Below the pieces are notes generated by a model. It had not been told where the DNA came from. It worked only from the letters and a program-made list of their open reading frames with translations, and ran no database searches. Below are positions 17,718 to 26,772 of a stretch of 64,000 bases of DNA, piece by piece. Positions within the stretch are counted from its first letter, which is position 1. Each line of letters starts with the position of its first letter. This stretch comes from Methylobacterium longum (GTDB lineage: Bacteria; Pseudomonadota; Alphaproteobacteria; Rhizobiales; Beijerinckiaceae), in contig NZ_BPQS01000007.1 of NCBI RefSeq assembly GCF_022179385.1, forward strand, positions 124,001 through 188,000. Reading direction: 5' to 3'. A program made the translations under genes and the position numbers.

Positions 17718-18224
17718 GTGACCGCTTTGTCCCTCGTCATCCGGCCCGAGCGGCCGGAGGATGCCCCCGCCATCGAGCGCCTCCAGGCCCGCGCCTTCGG
17801 CCCCGGGCGCTTCGCCCGCACCGCCTATCGCCTGCGCGAGGGGGCGGACGAGCGGATGGATCTCGGCGTCACCGCCTCGGTGGGCAGCTTTCTGGTCGGC
17901 TCGGTGCGGATGGGTCCGGTGCGGACCGGGGCCACGCCCTTCGTGATGCTGGGGCCCCTGGCGGTCGATCCGAGCTTCGAGGGCCGCGGCATCGGCGGCA
18001 CCCTGACTCGCGCGGCGATCGAGGCGGCGCGGCAGGCTGGCGACGGGCTGGTCATCCTCGTGGGGGACGCACCCTATTACGCACGGTTCGGCTTCACCGT
18101 CGTGCCGCCCGGGCGCCTGAGCCTGCCGGGCCCGGTCGATCCCGCGCGGCTCCTGTGGCTGGAACTCAGCCCCGGCTTCGGTGCGGGCGCGGCCGGCCTC
18201 GTCGAGGCGGTGCGCGCCGGATGA
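17718..18224 (+). CDS. GNAT-family N-acetyltransferase
   Basis: Protein of 168 residues with the GNAT fold: VIRPERPEDAPAIERLQARAF at the N-terminus, and the acetyl-CoA pyrophosphate loop in LGPLAVDPSFEGRGIGGTL (motif RGIGG). A later YARFGFTVVPPG matches the YhbS-like subfamily. The start is a GTG at 17718. The neighbours are two MFS transporters and give no substrate hint. The stop abuts the convergent MFS gene. Confidence 0.85.
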   Translation: MTALSLVIRPERPEDAPAIERLQARAFGPGRFARTAYRLREGADERMDLGVTASVGSFLVGSVRMGPVRTGATPFVMLGPLAVDPSFEGRGIGGTLTRAAIEAARQAGDGLVILVGDAPYYARFGFTVVPPGRLSLPGPVDPARLLWLELSPGFGAGAAGLVEAVRAG

Positions 18225-19406
18225 TCATGCCCGACGCAGGGCCAGCGCGGCGATCAGCCCGGCCGCGAGCAGCGCCAGCGCCACGGGCGTGGCCGAGGTC
18301 GCGGGCCACGCGGAGGCGGCGGCGGTGAACACCGCCCCGAAGGTCATCTGCGTGAAGCCGTAGAGGCTGGAGGCGGAGCCCGCCGCGTGGGGATCGACGT
18401 TCATCAGGCCGGCCACCGCGTTGGGGCTGAGCAGGCCGACGCCCACCGCGTAGGCGAAGAGCGGCACGATCAGGCTGACGACGCCGAGCATCCCGGTCCG
18501 GTCTACCACCAGCAGCGCCAGCGCGGCCGCGATGCAGAGGAGGTTGCCGCTCCGCGCCGCCCTGCGGATCGGCACCCGCGCGGCCAGCCGGCTCGCCAGC
18601 ACCGCGCCGCCGACCATGCCGAACACCACGATCAGGCAATCGAACCCCACCTCCTGCGAGGAGCGGCCGAGCCGGTCCACGAGCAGGAACGGCGCCACCG
18701 CCAGGAAGGCGTAAAGGCTGGTTCCGCCGCAGGCCCCCGCCACCAGATAGGCGCGGAACACCGGAACCCGCACCAGCCGGAGATAGCCCGCCAGCACCGC
18801 CACGACGCCCGGCAGCGCCACCTTGTGCCGGTTGGTCTCGGGCAGCGTGAACACCACCAGGGCGCCCAGCACGGCGACGAGGGCGGCGAGCACCACGAAG
18901 ACGGCGCGCCAGCCGAAGGCCTCGTTCACCACGCCGCCGATCGCGGGCGCCAGGGCCGGCGTGAGCGTCATCGCGGTGGTCAGGATCGCGAGCTTCCGGG
19001 CCGCGTCCTCGCGGGTGGAGACGTCGCGCACCATGGCCCGGCCGATCACCAGCGAGCCGCAGGCGCCGAGCGACTGCAGGACGCGGGCGACCAGCAGCAC
19101 GCCGACGTTCGGCGCGGGGATCGCGAGCAGCAGGCCGGCGAGGTAGAGGCCGAGGCCGCCAATCAGGATCGGGCGCCGACCGTAGCGGTCCGAGAGCGGG
19201 CCGTAGAGGAGCTGCCCGCCCGCGAGGCCGACGAGGTAGACGGTGATGGTGAGTTGCGCGCCCGCCGCGTTGGTCCCCAGGTCGGCCGCAACGGCGGCGA
19301 GCGCCGGCACGAAGATGTGCAGGGCGACCGTGCCCGTCATGGTGACGGCGACCAGAAGCGGCAGGGGCGCCCGGCGCTCGCCCGCTTCGCGACTTCGCTC
19401 TGGCAA
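18225..19406 (-). CDS. Bcr/CflA-type multidrug efflux MFS transporter
   Basis: Protein of about 393 residues with 12 predicted helices. The loop motif GPLSDRYGRRPILIGG and the helix 4-5 features LQSLGACGSLVIGRAMVRDV mark the Bcr/CflA (DHA1) drug:proton antiporters. The preferred start is a TTG at 19406, preceded by AAGGAAGG. The frame extends upstream to 19505, but that extension is arginine-rich and unlike the family. No regulator is adjacent. Confidence 0.85.
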   Translation of the reverse strand: MPERSREAGERRAPLPLLVAVTMTGTVALHIFVPALAAVAADLGTNAAGAQLTITVYLVGLAGGQLLYGPLSDRYGRRPILIGGLGLYLAGLLLAIPAPNVGVLLVARVLQSLGACGSLVIGRAMVRDVSTREDAARKLAILTTAMTLTPALAPAIGGVVNEAFGWRAVFVVLAALVAVLGALVVFTLPETNRHKVALPGVVAVLAGYLRLVRVPVFRAYLVAGACGGTSLYAFLAVAPFLLVDRLGRSSQEVGFDCLIVVFGMVGGAVLASRLAARVPIRRAARSGNLLCIAAALALLVVDRTGMLGVVSLIVPLFAYAVGVGLLSPNAVAGLMNVDPHAAGSASSLYGFTQMTFGAVFTAAASAWPATSATPVALALLAAGLIAALALRRA

Positions 19407-19548
19407 GAGCCTTCCTTCGCGGTTCCTCGACCCCGACGGACGACGGGTCACGGCCGCTCTTAGGCAAAGGCCGGGCCCAGAGCCATGCCGCCGGGGCGCA
19501 CCCACCCCGGGGCGTTCGCGGGACGGCGGGCTCCTTCGCCCGTTCGGA

Positions 19549-20526
19549 CTACTCCTTCGGGGTCGGCAGCGGCGCGTTCAGATCCTTGGTCGGAACACCG
19601 ACCTCGAGATCCTTCGCCCGGTCGACGGCCTCCGGATTGGCCTTGGCCGCAGGCTCCTTGGCGGCCGGGGCCGACGGCGCGGTCGGCTCCGCGGGGATCA
19701 CGCTCGACGGCGTGCCCTGCTGGTCGCCGTCATGGGCGTTGGCCGGCGGCGTCGGCGCGTTGCGGTCGCTCGACTCGCTGGGCGCCCGCGGGCTGCCGGG
19801 GGACTTCTCCTCGACGGGCTTGGCGGTGCTGGTATCGGCAGGCTTGGCGGGGCTGTCCTTGCCCTCCGACGGCTTCGACGCCGCAGGCTTGTCGGCGGTC
19901 GGCTTCTCAGCGGCGGGCTTCTCGGGGGCAGCCGCGGGCTTGTCCTCAGGCTTGGCCGCCGCGGGCGTGGCGGCGGGCGCGTCGCCCTTCTCGACGGCGG
20001 GCAGCGGCTTGGGATCATCCGCGTTCGAGCGCAGGTAGGCGATGACGTTGGCGCGCTCCTGCGGCGAGGCGATGCCCGCGAAGGCCATCTTGGTGCCCTT
20101 CACGTAGCCCTTCGGGTTGGTGAGGAACGCGTCCAGATCCTCGTAGGTCCAGGCGCCGCCCTTCTCCTTCAGGGCCGCCGAGTACTCGAAGCCCGCATGG
20201 CCGCCCTTCGGACGCTCCACGACGCCGTAGAGATCCGGGCCCACCTTGTTGGGGCCGCCCTTCTCGAAGGCGTGGCAGGCGTGGCAGGCCTTGGTGCCGG
20301 CCTCGCCCTTCTCGGCGTTGGCGCTGGCGAGGCGGACCGCGATCGGCTCGACCTTGGCCTCCGGCGCCGCGGCGGCGGCCTGGGGCTCCGGCTCGGGCAG
20401 GTCGTAGCCGGCTTTGCCCGCCGGTCGCGGGTGGTAGATCAATTCGGCCACGAACCCCGATCCAGCCGCGAACAGCAGGGCGCCGAGGACGGCACCCAGG
20501 ACCTTGTTCACCTCGAATGAGTTCAT
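19549..20526 (-). CDS. Membrane-anchored class I cytochrome c with long Pro/Ala/Lys tail
   Basis: Protein of 325 residues. An uncleaved N-terminal anchor (VLGAVLGALLFAAGSGFVAELIY, about 9-31) precedes a cytochrome c domain with haem motif CHACH (81-85) and probable axial Met147 (KGTKMAFAG). This layout resembles CycM-type cytochromes that carry electrons to terminal oxidases in alphaproteobacteria. The last 150 or so residues are low complexity (Pro, Ala, Lys, Glu, Ser) without a recognisable fold, making the protein much longer than the roughly 180 residues usual for CycM. The ATG at 20526 gives the standard MNSFEVNK start. Cytochrome c next to divergent kdsB and pheA is a common rhizobial arrangement. 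Confidence 0.88.
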   Translation of the reverse strand: MNSFEVNKVLGAVLGALLFAAGSGFVAELIYHPRPAGKAGYDLPEPEPQAAAAAPEAKVEPIAVRLASANAEKGEAGTKACHACHAFEKGGPNKVGPDLYGVVERPKGGHAGFEYSAALKEKGGAWTYEDLDAFLTNPKGYVKGTKMAFAGIASPQERANVIAYLRSNADDPKPLPAVEKGDAPAATPAAAKPEDKPAAAPEKPAAEKPTADKPAASKPSEGKDSPAKPADTSTAKPVEEKSPGSPRAPSESSDRNAPTPPANAHDGDQQGTPSSVIPAEPTAPSAPAAKEPAAKANPEAVDRAKDLEVGVPTKDLNAPLPTPKE

Positions 20527-20836
20527 GCTCTTCTCACGACTCGGCCGGGCCCGACGCGCGCCTGACACGGGCCAGCAGACTCGGACGCCGGACATTGGAA
20601 GATTTCGAGGTTGCCTTAGCCGTTCCCGGCGGTTCCTGACAATGCCGAGAGCGCCATCCGCGTCGCTCAGGCGCAGGATTGTTTCACCGAATTGCCCAGC
20701 TTGTCACCGGCCGCCCCGCGATCCGGCCTGTCCGACCCGGCCGGGGCCGGGGGACGACAACCGGGGGCGGGCCTGTTAAGCAGCCGCCCGCCGCCTGGCG
20801 CGACCGCCGGGTTCGCGTGCCCAGGCCTGAAGTCCC
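20527..20836. other. Intergenic region between cytochrome c and kdsB
   Basis: About 310 bp between divergent genes. It must contain both promoters. On the minus strand TTGTCA (about 20636-20641) with a 17-bp gap to CTAAGG is a weak promoter candidate for the cytochrome gene. No repeat or small gene stands out. Confidence 0.35.
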
Positions 20837-21580
20837 ATGTCCGATCCCCTGGTCTTGATCCCGGCCCGCCTCGCCGCGACGCGCCTGCCCCGTAAGCCCC
20901 TGGCCGACATCGCCGGGGAGGCCATGATCGTGCATGTCTGGCGCCGCGCCGTGGAGGCCGGCATCGGCCCGGTCGTCGTGGCGACCGACACGGACGAGAT
21001 CGCCCGGGCCGTCGAGGCGGTCGGCGGCCTCGCCGTCATGACCCGCGCCGACCATCCGTCCGGCTCCGACCGCCTCGCCGAGGCGCTGGAGATCGTCGAT
21101 CCGGAGGGCCGGCACGACGTGGTGGTCAACGTACAGGGCGATCTGCCCACCATCGATCCGGCGATCATCGGCGCCTCCGTCCTGCCACTGGCCGACCGCA
21201 CCGTCGACATCGTCACCCTGTGCGCGCCGATCACCGATCCGCACGAGGCGGACAACCCGAACGTGGTCAAGCTCGTGGGCCACGCGGTCGGCCCGGGGCG
21301 CCTGCGCGCGCTCTACTTCACCCGGTCGCGCGCGCCCTGGGGCGATGGCCCGCTCTGGCATCATATCGGCCTCTACGCCTACCGGCGGACCGCGCTGAGC
21401 CGGTTCGTCGCCCTGCCGCCGGGCGAGTTGGAGGTGCGGGAGAAGCTGGAGCAGCTCCGCGCGCTCGAAGCCGGCATGCGCATCGACGCCGTCATCGTCG
21501 ACGACCTGCCGCTGGGCGTCGACACTCCCGCCGACCTGGAGCGCGCCCGCGCCCTGCTCCAGGGCCGGCGCCTGAACTGA
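20837..21580 (+). CDS. kdsB: 3-deoxy-manno-octulosonate cytidylyltransferase
   Basis: Protein of 247 residues that activates Kdo as CMP-Kdo for lipid A-core assembly. The signature [20 protein letters not shown] sits at the N-terminus, followed by the VVATDTDEI and NVQGDLP segments, all typical of KdsB, and the length is as expected. The ATG at 20837 is used. The downstream pheA begins 23 bp later, a conserved alphaproteobacterial pairing. Confidence 0.95.
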   Translation: MSDPLVLIPARLAATRLPRKPLADIAGEAMIVHVWRRAVEAGIGPVVVATDTDEIARAVEAVGGLAVMTRADHPSGSDRLAEALEIVDPEGRHDVVVNVQGDLPTIDPAIIGASVLPLADRTVDIVTLCAPITDPHEADNPNVVKLVGHAVGPGRLRALYFTRSRAPWGDGPLWHHIGLYAYRRTALSRFVALPPGELEVREKLEQLRALEAGMRIDAVIVDDLPLGVDTPADLERARALLQGRRLN

Positions 21581-21603
21581 CTCCCAGACGAAACCCGACC
21601 GCC

Positions 21604-22461
21604 ATGACAGACCGCACGATCGCCTATCAGGGTGAGCCCGGGGCCAACTCGCACATCATCTGCGCGGAGGCCTATCCGGACTGGACCCCGCTGCCCTGCG
21701 CGACCTTCGAGGACGCCTTCGCGGCGGTCACCGAGGGCCGGGCCCAGCGGGCGATGATCCCGATCGAGAACTCCATCGCGGGCCGGGTCGCCGACATCCA
21801 TCACCTGATCCCGCTCTCGCCGCTGCACATCGTGGCCGAGCACTTCCTGCCGATCCACTTCCAGCTGATGGTCCTGCCGGGCACGGGGATCGAGGCTCTG
21901 CGCAGCGTCCACAGCCACATCCACGCGCTCGGCCAGTGCCGCCGGATCATCCGCCGCCTGGGGCTGAAGGCCGTGGTGGCCGGCGACACCGCCGGGGCGG
22001 CCCGCGAGGTCGCCGAGATCGGCGACCCGAGCCGGGCCGCGCTGGCGCCCGCGCTCGCCGCCGAGGTCTACGGCCTCGACATCCTGGAGCGCGACGTCGA
22101 GGACGAGGTGCACAACACGACCCGGTTCGTGGTGTTCTCCCCCGAGGCCGAGCCGGTCGCCCAGGGGACCCAGGCCTGCGTGACGAGCTTCGTGTTCCGC
22201 GTCCGCAACATCCCGGCGGCCCTCTACAAGGCCCTCGGCGGCTTCGCGACCAACGGCGTCAACATGTCGAAGCTCGAGAGCTACATGATGGACGGTGAGT
22301 TCACGGCCACGCAGTTCTACGCTGAGGTGGACGGCCACCCGGAGGATCCCGGCCTCGCCCGCGCGCTCGACGAGCTCGGCTTCTTCTCCCGCGAGCTGCG
22401 GGTGATCGGCACCTACCCGGCCCACCCGTTCCGGGAGGCCGCGCGTCCGGCGGCGGAGTAG
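21604..22461 (+). CDS. pheA: Prephenate dehydratase
   Basis: Protein of 285 residues converting prephenate to phenylpyruvate. The PDT domain starts TIAYQGEPGANSH and includes IPIENSIAGRV and the catalytic TRF motif (NTTRFVVFS). A C-terminal ACT domain (ALYKALGGFATNGVNMSKLESYM) provides phenylalanine feedback control. There is no chorismate mutase domain, so it is the monofunctional form. The ATG at 21604 is chosen because the longer frame overlaps kdsB in a non-homologous sequence. It is probably cotranscribed with kdsB. Confidence 0.95.
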   Translation: MTDRTIAYQGEPGANSHIICAEAYPDWTPLPCATFEDAFAAVTEGRAQRAMIPIENSIAGRVADIHHLIPLSPLHIVAEHFLPIHFQLMVLPGTGIEALRSVHSHIHALGQCRRIIRRLGLKAVVAGDTAGAAREVAEIGDPSRAALAPALAAEVYGLDILERDVEDEVHNTTRFVVFSPEAEPVAQGTQACVTSFVFRVRNIPAALYKALGGFATNGVNMSKLESYMMDGEFTATQFYAEVDGHPEDPGLARALDELGFFSRELRVIGTYPAHPFREAARPAAE

Positions 22462-22468
22462 GCCCCGC

Positions 22469-23194
22469 CTACTCCCGCCGCATCAGCCGGTCGACGGCCA
22501 GATCCGACCAGAAGCCCGGCCGGAAGTCGCGCTTGAGCGCCTCCGGGTCGTAAAGGGTCTCGACCCAGGTCAGGAAGTCGATCCCCTTGGCCTCGCCCTC
22601 GACGCGGTAGCGGACGAAGAACGCGTCGAGGATGCCGGTCTTGGCGAAGCGGAGATGGCCGTAGCGGGCCGAGAGCTGCCGGGCGGCCTCGGCGACCGGG
22701 CGGCCCTCGTGCAGGATCAGGTACAGGGCCGAGGCGAGGCCGGCCCGGTCGGCGCCCGACTTGCAGTGCATCACCGCCGGATACGCGATGCCGTCGAAGA
22801 ACGCCTTGGCCCTCAGGATGGTATCCCGGTCCGGCGCCTCCCGGGAGCGCAGCACGAACTCCTTCAGGATCAGGCCGTTGCGCTCGCAGGCCTCCCGCTG
22901 GAGCGGCCAGGACCCGTGCTCGCGTCCGCCGCGCAGGGAGATAATCGTCCGCACGCCCTCGGCGCGGAACCGGGCGAGCTGGTGCGGACCGGGCTGGGCC
23001 GATCGCCAGAGCGCGCCCGAGCCGACCCGGTGGCGGTTGAGGTAGACCAGCCGGAACACGCCGTGGTCCATCAGCAGCATGTTGGCCCAGGCCTTCAGCC
23101 GGTCGCCGGGGCCCGCGATCGGCCGCTCGAAGCGGGCGATCCGCGCCATGCGCCGCGCGTAGCGCGTCTCGGGCTTGAGGAAGCGGTTGAACAC
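22469..23194 (-). CDS. Dual-specificity/tyrosine phosphatase-like protein
   Basis: Protein of about 241 residues with the phosphatase loop HCKSGADRAG (Cys nucleophile and Arg, the HCxxGxDRxG form). A preceding segment, EGVRTIISLRGGREHGSW, is typical of this rhizobial family. Catalytic C and R are present, so the enzyme should be active, perhaps on phosphotyrosine or phosphoinositide-like substrates. The start is uncertain: GTG at 23194 gives VFNRFLKPETRYARR and the usual family N-terminus; the frame stays open to 23428 but would overlap the divergent GNAT gene. Confidence 0.82.
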   Translation of the reverse strand: MFNRFLKPETRYARRMARIARFERPIAGPGDRLKAWANMLLMDHGVFRLVYLNRHRVGSGALWRSAQPGPHQLARFRAEGVRTIISLRGGREHGSWPLQREACERNGLILKEFVLRSREAPDRDTILRAKAFFDGIAYPAVMHCKSGADRAGLASALYLILHEGRPVAEAARQLSARYGHLRFAKTGILDAFFVRYRVEGEAKGIDFLTWVETLYDPEALKRDFRPGFWSDLAVDRLMRRE

Positions 23195-23366
23195 GGCGGT
23201 GCTGCCAAGGGGAGGAGCGCGGGCTCTACCAGCCGTCCGGGAGGCCGGCAATTCGCGGCTGCGGGGACGCGGCGCCGATCTTGCCTTCACTCCGCCCGGA
23301 TCGGCATCGAACCTGGGCGGGCCGCACGGGTTGTACGCCGGTCGGACGACGGGAGGCCCGAAGCCC

Positions 23367-23873
23367 ATGAGCACGCGCACCACGAGCATCCGCCGGGCCC
23401 GCGAGGCCGACATCGGCGGCTTGTCCAAGGTGTTCGATGCCGCGTGGCGCGAGGCTTATCGCGGGATCATCCCGGGCGTCGCCCTGGAACGCCTGATCGC
23501 GGACCGCGACCGCGCTTGGTGGCGCGGCGCCCTGCGCCGCGGGCGGCCCGTGGCCGTGGTGGAGACCGGCGACCTGCTGGTCGGCTACGCGTCCTACGGC
23601 CGGGCCCGCAGCCGAGCTCTCGGTACCGAGGCCGAGATCGACGAACTGTACCTGCTGCCGGAGTACCAGGGCATCGGCCTCGGCCGGCGCCTGTTCCGGG
23701 CCGTGCGGAACGACCTCGCGGACCATGGCCTGACCCGGCTCGGCGTCTGGAGCCTCGCGGACAACGACCGCGCCGGCGCGTTCTACGAGGGCCTCGGAGG
23801 CCGGCCGGGCCCGCAGGCCCTCGACCGCCTGGCGGGCATCGCGCTCCCGAAGGTCGGCTACATCTTCGGCTGA
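23367..23873 (+). CDS. GNAT-family N-acetyltransferase
   Basis: Protein of 168 residues. It has IRRAREADIGGLSKVFDAAW at the N-terminus, EIDELYLLPEYQGIGLGRRLF (acetyl-CoA loop QGIGLGRR) and the C-terminal NDRAGAFYEGLGG. The AWREAYRGIIP segment is typical of the large RimI-like group of uncharacterised GNATs. The ATG at 23367 follows GGGAGG at 23351-23356. The substrate is unknown. Confidence 0.87.
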   Translation: MSTRTTSIRRAREADIGGLSKVFDAAWREAYRGIIPGVALERLIADRDRAWWRGALRRGRPVAVVETGDLLVGYASYGRARSRALGTEAEIDELYLLPEYQGIGLGRRLFRAVRNDLADHGLTRLGVWSLADNDRAGAFYEGLGGRPGPQALDRLAGIALPKVGYIFG

Positions 23874-23996
23874 ATCGTCGGCTGACGTTTTCCAGCGCTC
23901 GTTGCCGAGCCGCAACGTCGACAGATTTGCAATGCCGGGCCGCGCCTCTAAGAGGTCCTGGAAGCGGAGCTGACCGCGTTCCGGGACCGATACGCC

Positions 23997-24530
23997 ATGA
24001 AGATCGACGCCATTCCGCTCGGCAAGAAGCCGCCCCACGACGTCAACGTGATCGTGGAGGTGCCGCTCGGCGGCGAACCGATCAAGTACGAGATGGACAA
24101 GGAGTCCGGCGCGCTGGTCGTCGACCGGTTCCTGTACACGCCGATGTTCTATCCCGGCAATTACGGCTTCATCCCCCACACCCTGTCGGGCGACGGCGAT
24201 CCCTGCGACGTGCTGGTGGCCAACACCCGCGCGGTGCTGCCGGGGGCGATCATCAGCGCGCGCCCCGTGGGCGTGATGGTGATGCAGGACGAGGGGGGCG
24301 AGGACGAGAAGGTCATCGCGGTGCCGTCGCGCCACCTGACGAAGCGCTACGACCGCGTGGAGAATTACACCGACCTCCCCGACATCACCATCCAACAGAT
24401 CCAGCACTTCTTCGAGCACTACAAGGATCTGGAGCCCGGCAAGTGGGTCAAGTTCGTCCGCTGGGGCGACAAGGAGGAGGCTCACCGGCTGATCGAGGAA
24501 GCGATCGAGCGGGCCAAGGCCAAGAAGTAG
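23997..24530 (+). CDS. ppa: Inorganic pyrophosphatase
   Basis: Protein of 177 residues that hydrolyses pyrophosphate to phosphate. The family I signature is complete: the [20 protein letters not shown] segment, [23 protein letters not shown] (metal-binding DGDPCDVL) and KVIAVP. The length matches bacterial type I hexameric enzymes. In methylotrophs pyrophosphatase also favours activation reactions. A hairpin separates it from the convergent carbonic-anhydrase-like gene. Confidence 0.97.
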   Translation: MKIDAIPLGKKPPHDVNVIVEVPLGGEPIKYEMDKESGALVVDRFLYTPMFYPGNYGFIPHTLSGDGDPCDVLVANTRAVLPGAIISARPVGVMVMQDEGGEDEKVIAVPSRHLTKRYDRVENYTDLPDITIQQIQHFFEHYKDLEPGKWVKFVRWGDKEEAHRLIEEAIERAKAKK

Positions 24531-24536
24531 GCGACC

Positions 24537-24562
24537 CGGCCGCTCCCGCCCGGGGGCGGCCG
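24537..24562. terminator. Hairpin between convergent ppa and gamma-carbonic-anhydrase-like gene
   Basis: CGGCCGC (24537-24543) pairs with GCGGCCG (24556-24562) across a 12-nt C/G-rich loop. It lies 7 bp after the ppa stop and 8 bp before the stop of the opposite gene, so it can serve both directions. No T-run. Confidence 0.45.
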
Positions 24563-24569
24563 TTCCGCT

Positions 24570-25103
24570 TCAGCCGTCGATCCGACGCAGCCCGGCCCGG
24601 TAGCGCCGGGCGTTCTCGACGTAGCGCAGGGCGGCCTGTCGCAAGCCCGCGACCGCCTCCTCGTCGAGAGTGCGCACCGCCCGCGCGGGCGCCCCGACGA
24701 TCAGGCTGTGATCCGGGAAGGTCTTGCCCTCCGTGATCAGCGCGTTGGCCCCGACGAGACAGCCGCGGCCGATCACGGCGCCGTTGAGCACCGTCGCGCC
24801 CATGCCGATCAGGCTGCCGTCGCCGATCGTGCAGCCGTGGACGATCGCCCCGTGGCCCACGGTGACGTCCGACCCGATGCTGACGGGGAAACCGGGATCG
24901 ACGTGCATGATCACGCCTTCCTGCACGTTCGTCCTGTCGCCGATCCGGATCGGCTCGTTGTCGCCGCGCAGGGCCGAACCGAACCAGATGCCGACGTCGA
25001 GGCCGAGATGGATGCGGCCGATCACCTGCGCGTCGGGCGCGATCCAGACCCGGTCGGGATCGGCAAGCTGCGGCACGTATTCGTCGAGGGCGTAGAGCGG
25101 CAT
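24570..25103 (-). CDS. Gamma-carbonic-anhydrase-like hexapeptide-repeat protein
   Basis: Protein of 177 residues forming a left-handed beta helix: successive hexapeptide units such as VIGRIHLGLDVGIWFGSALRG, IGSDVTVGHGAIVHG and IGMGATVLNGAVIG. Histidines in IMHVD and VGHGAIVHG are in the positions that bind zinc in gamma-carbonic anhydrases. Many family members have no shown anhydrase activity, so the activity is tentative. The ATG at 25103 (MPLYALDEYVP) has GGAAG upstream; a start at 25136 adds 11 residues. It could also be a PaaY/CaiE-type protein. Confidence 0.85.
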   Translation of the reverse strand: MPLYALDEYVPQLADPDRVWIAPDAQVIGRIHLGLDVGIWFGSALRGDNEPIRIGDRTNVQEGVIMHVDPGFPVSIGSDVTVGHGAIVHGCTIGDGSLIGMGATVLNGAVIGRGCLVGANALITEGKTFPDHSLIVGAPARAVRTLDEEAVAGLRQAALRYVENARRYRAGLRRIDG

Positions 25104-25340
25104 GATTGGCTTCCGTGGGCTCGCATCCGTAGGCATGCGCGCGCGGGCTTCCGGCGGCTCCGGGCCCCGCGACGGGATCGGATCGCACGATCCTGTCGCG
25201 GGAATGGCACAGGCATCGGCAGCCTGCCAATGCTAACAGCGTACGCGAAGCGGCAAACGACCCGACAGGCGTCACCGCGCCCCCGGACGGGCGCGCCGGC
25301 CCTGTCCTCCGGTACGGCCGCGGCAACCGGATTGAGGCGG

Positions 25341-25643
25341 ATGCGGCGGCTCTCGGTATCGATCTGCCCTCCGCGTGCCCTGGGCGTTCTGGTCCTCTCG
25401 GGCCTCCTGCTGGCGCAGGCCGCGGCGGCGGACCTGCACGCGGCGCGACCCGGATTCAGCGGCTTCCGGGCGACCTGCGAGGATCTCGGCACCTTCTGCT
25501 TCGCCGACGGCTGCGGGGCAGATCAGATCGACGCGGAGCAGAAGTGCCGGGCTCGCTGCCCGAGCGCCGCGATCATGAGCGTCGTACCGTCCGCCTGCCG
25601 CCGGGCGACGCCGGGAGCCATCGTGCTGCGCAACCGGGGCTGA
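25341..25643 (+). CDS. Small secreted cysteine-containing protein
   Basis: Protein of 100 residues I cannot assign to a family. The N-terminus has a Sec signal (ALGVLVLSGLLLAQAAAADL). The mature part has six cysteines, in RATCEDLGTFCFADGCG, QKCRARC and PSACRR, which would suit three disulfides. The ATG at 25341 lies close after GAGG. Codon usage looks normal for the window. Confidence 0.5.
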   Translation: MRRLSVSICPPRALGVLVLSGLLLAQAAAADLHAARPGFSGFRATCEDLGTFCFADGCGADQIDAEQKCRARCPSAAIMSVVPSACRRATPGAIVLRNRG

Positions 25644-25778
25644 GCGGCGGAGCGGCCGCGATCAGGTCCCGCCGCGTCCGGGAACAAACCCCTCGCCAGC
25701 GGCCGCGCCGTGCAGGAATCGGCGCTCGCCCGTCGGGACGCAGAACGACGCGGGCTCCACCAAGCCCCGCCGGAGGCG

Positions 25779-25943
25779 TCACGACGCGAGGCGGACGACC
25801 AAGAGCAGCGTCGCCAGCACGGGGACGGCGGCGGCGAGCCAGAGGGCTCCCGGATGGAAGCTCTCCGGCCCGGTGAACCGGAGCGAGCGCGTCACGCCGG
25901 GGCGCAACGGTTGCCCTCGCCCGATTCCGATCCCGACTGGCAT
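25779..25943 (-). CDS. Candidate 54-residue single-pass membrane protein
   Basis: A short frame from ATG 25943 to TGA 25779, preceded by a strong GGGGAGG with 6-nt spacing. It starts MPVGIGIGRGQPLRPGV. It ends FHPGALWLAAAVPVLATLL followed by LVVRLAS, one clear hydrophobic helix with a basic C-terminal end. Not known to me. It lies in a 394-bp gap between a secreted protein and a META protein that otherwise shows nothing. Confidence 0.45.
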   Translation of the reverse strand: MPVGIGIGRGQPLRPGVTRSLRFTGPESFHPGALWLAAAVPVLATLLLVVRLAS

Positions 25944-26037
25944 CCGCGGCCTCCCCGATACCCGGGGAGTGAGGCCCGACCTCCGTCAAAGCCTTCTGAA
26001 TCCGCGGCCGCCTTCGTGCGGCGTGGTGAACCGGCCC

Positions 26038-26553
26038 TTAAAGGGCGCGGTCGAACTTGAGTTCGCCGTTCGGGCTCTTCAGGACGAGCTGCGAGCCGAC
26101 CAGATCCCACACGGCCGCGGTCCGCAGCGCGACGAAGAAGGCCTGCTCGACCGAGGCGAGCCCCTTGTCGCAGCTCTTCTTCGTCAGCGCGAGCGGGCCG
26201 ACCGCGATGTGCTGCTCCTTGAGCGGGAAGGCGGTGGCCGCGAAGGTGTTGCAGCCGCCGTAGCCACGGGCGCGATACTGCTTGTCGATGATGAAGCTGG
26301 GCCGGTCGCCGCCCGTGAACGGCTTGCCGTTGAGGCTCACGGCCGTCCAGGTCGAGTCGAGCGGGAAGATCTTCTCGCTGGCCTTTGCGCCCGGCACGTA
26401 CTGAGGCTTCTTCTCGTCCTCACCACCGGGACGGCGGTTGCCGCGGCCGAAGCCGGTCGGAGCCCCGCCCATCTGAGCCTGCGCCTGCGTCGCCGCGGAC
26501 AGGTCTGCGGCCAATACGGCGCAGGCCAAGGTCGCGATCAGCACCCCTCTCAT
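26038..26553 (-). CDS. META-domain secreted protein (HslJ-like)
   Basis: Protein of 171 residues with a signal peptide (MRGVLIATLACAVLAADLSA) and a META domain: WTAVSLNGKPFTGGDRPSF, ARGYGGCNTFAATAF, and LTKKSCDKGLASVEQAFFVAL. The conserved GxNxF (GGCNTF) and the two cysteines are as in HslJ, an outer-membrane-associated heat-shock protein linked to novobiocin resistance in E. coli. There is no lipobox. The function in this organism is unknown. The stretch 26554-26772 upstream holds no gene. Confidence 0.82.
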   Translation of the reverse strand: MRGVLIATLACAVLAADLSAATQAQAQMGGAPTGFGRGNRRPGGEDEKKPQYVPGAKASEKIFPLDSTWTAVSLNGKPFTGGDRPSFIIDKQYRARGYGGCNTFAATAFPLKEQHIAVGPLALTKKSCDKGLASVEQAFFVALRTAAVWDLVGSQLVLKSPNGELKFDRAL

Positions 26554-26772
26554 CGTTCAGTCCCCATCTCGCGCTCAGTGCTCGGCTCAGAACCCAGGTC
26601 GGGGGATGCAGCGCCGCGGCGCATGCCGGCCCTGCGCGGAGGCCGCCCCGAATCCATGCGCCTCAGCGGATGCGACAGGAATTCAGCACAATTATGGTCG
26701 TGCGGTCCCGCGACGGGTTTGGAAACGATCGGGCGGGAGCGCCGTTATCTGACATCGCGGGTCGGGAGGGTG

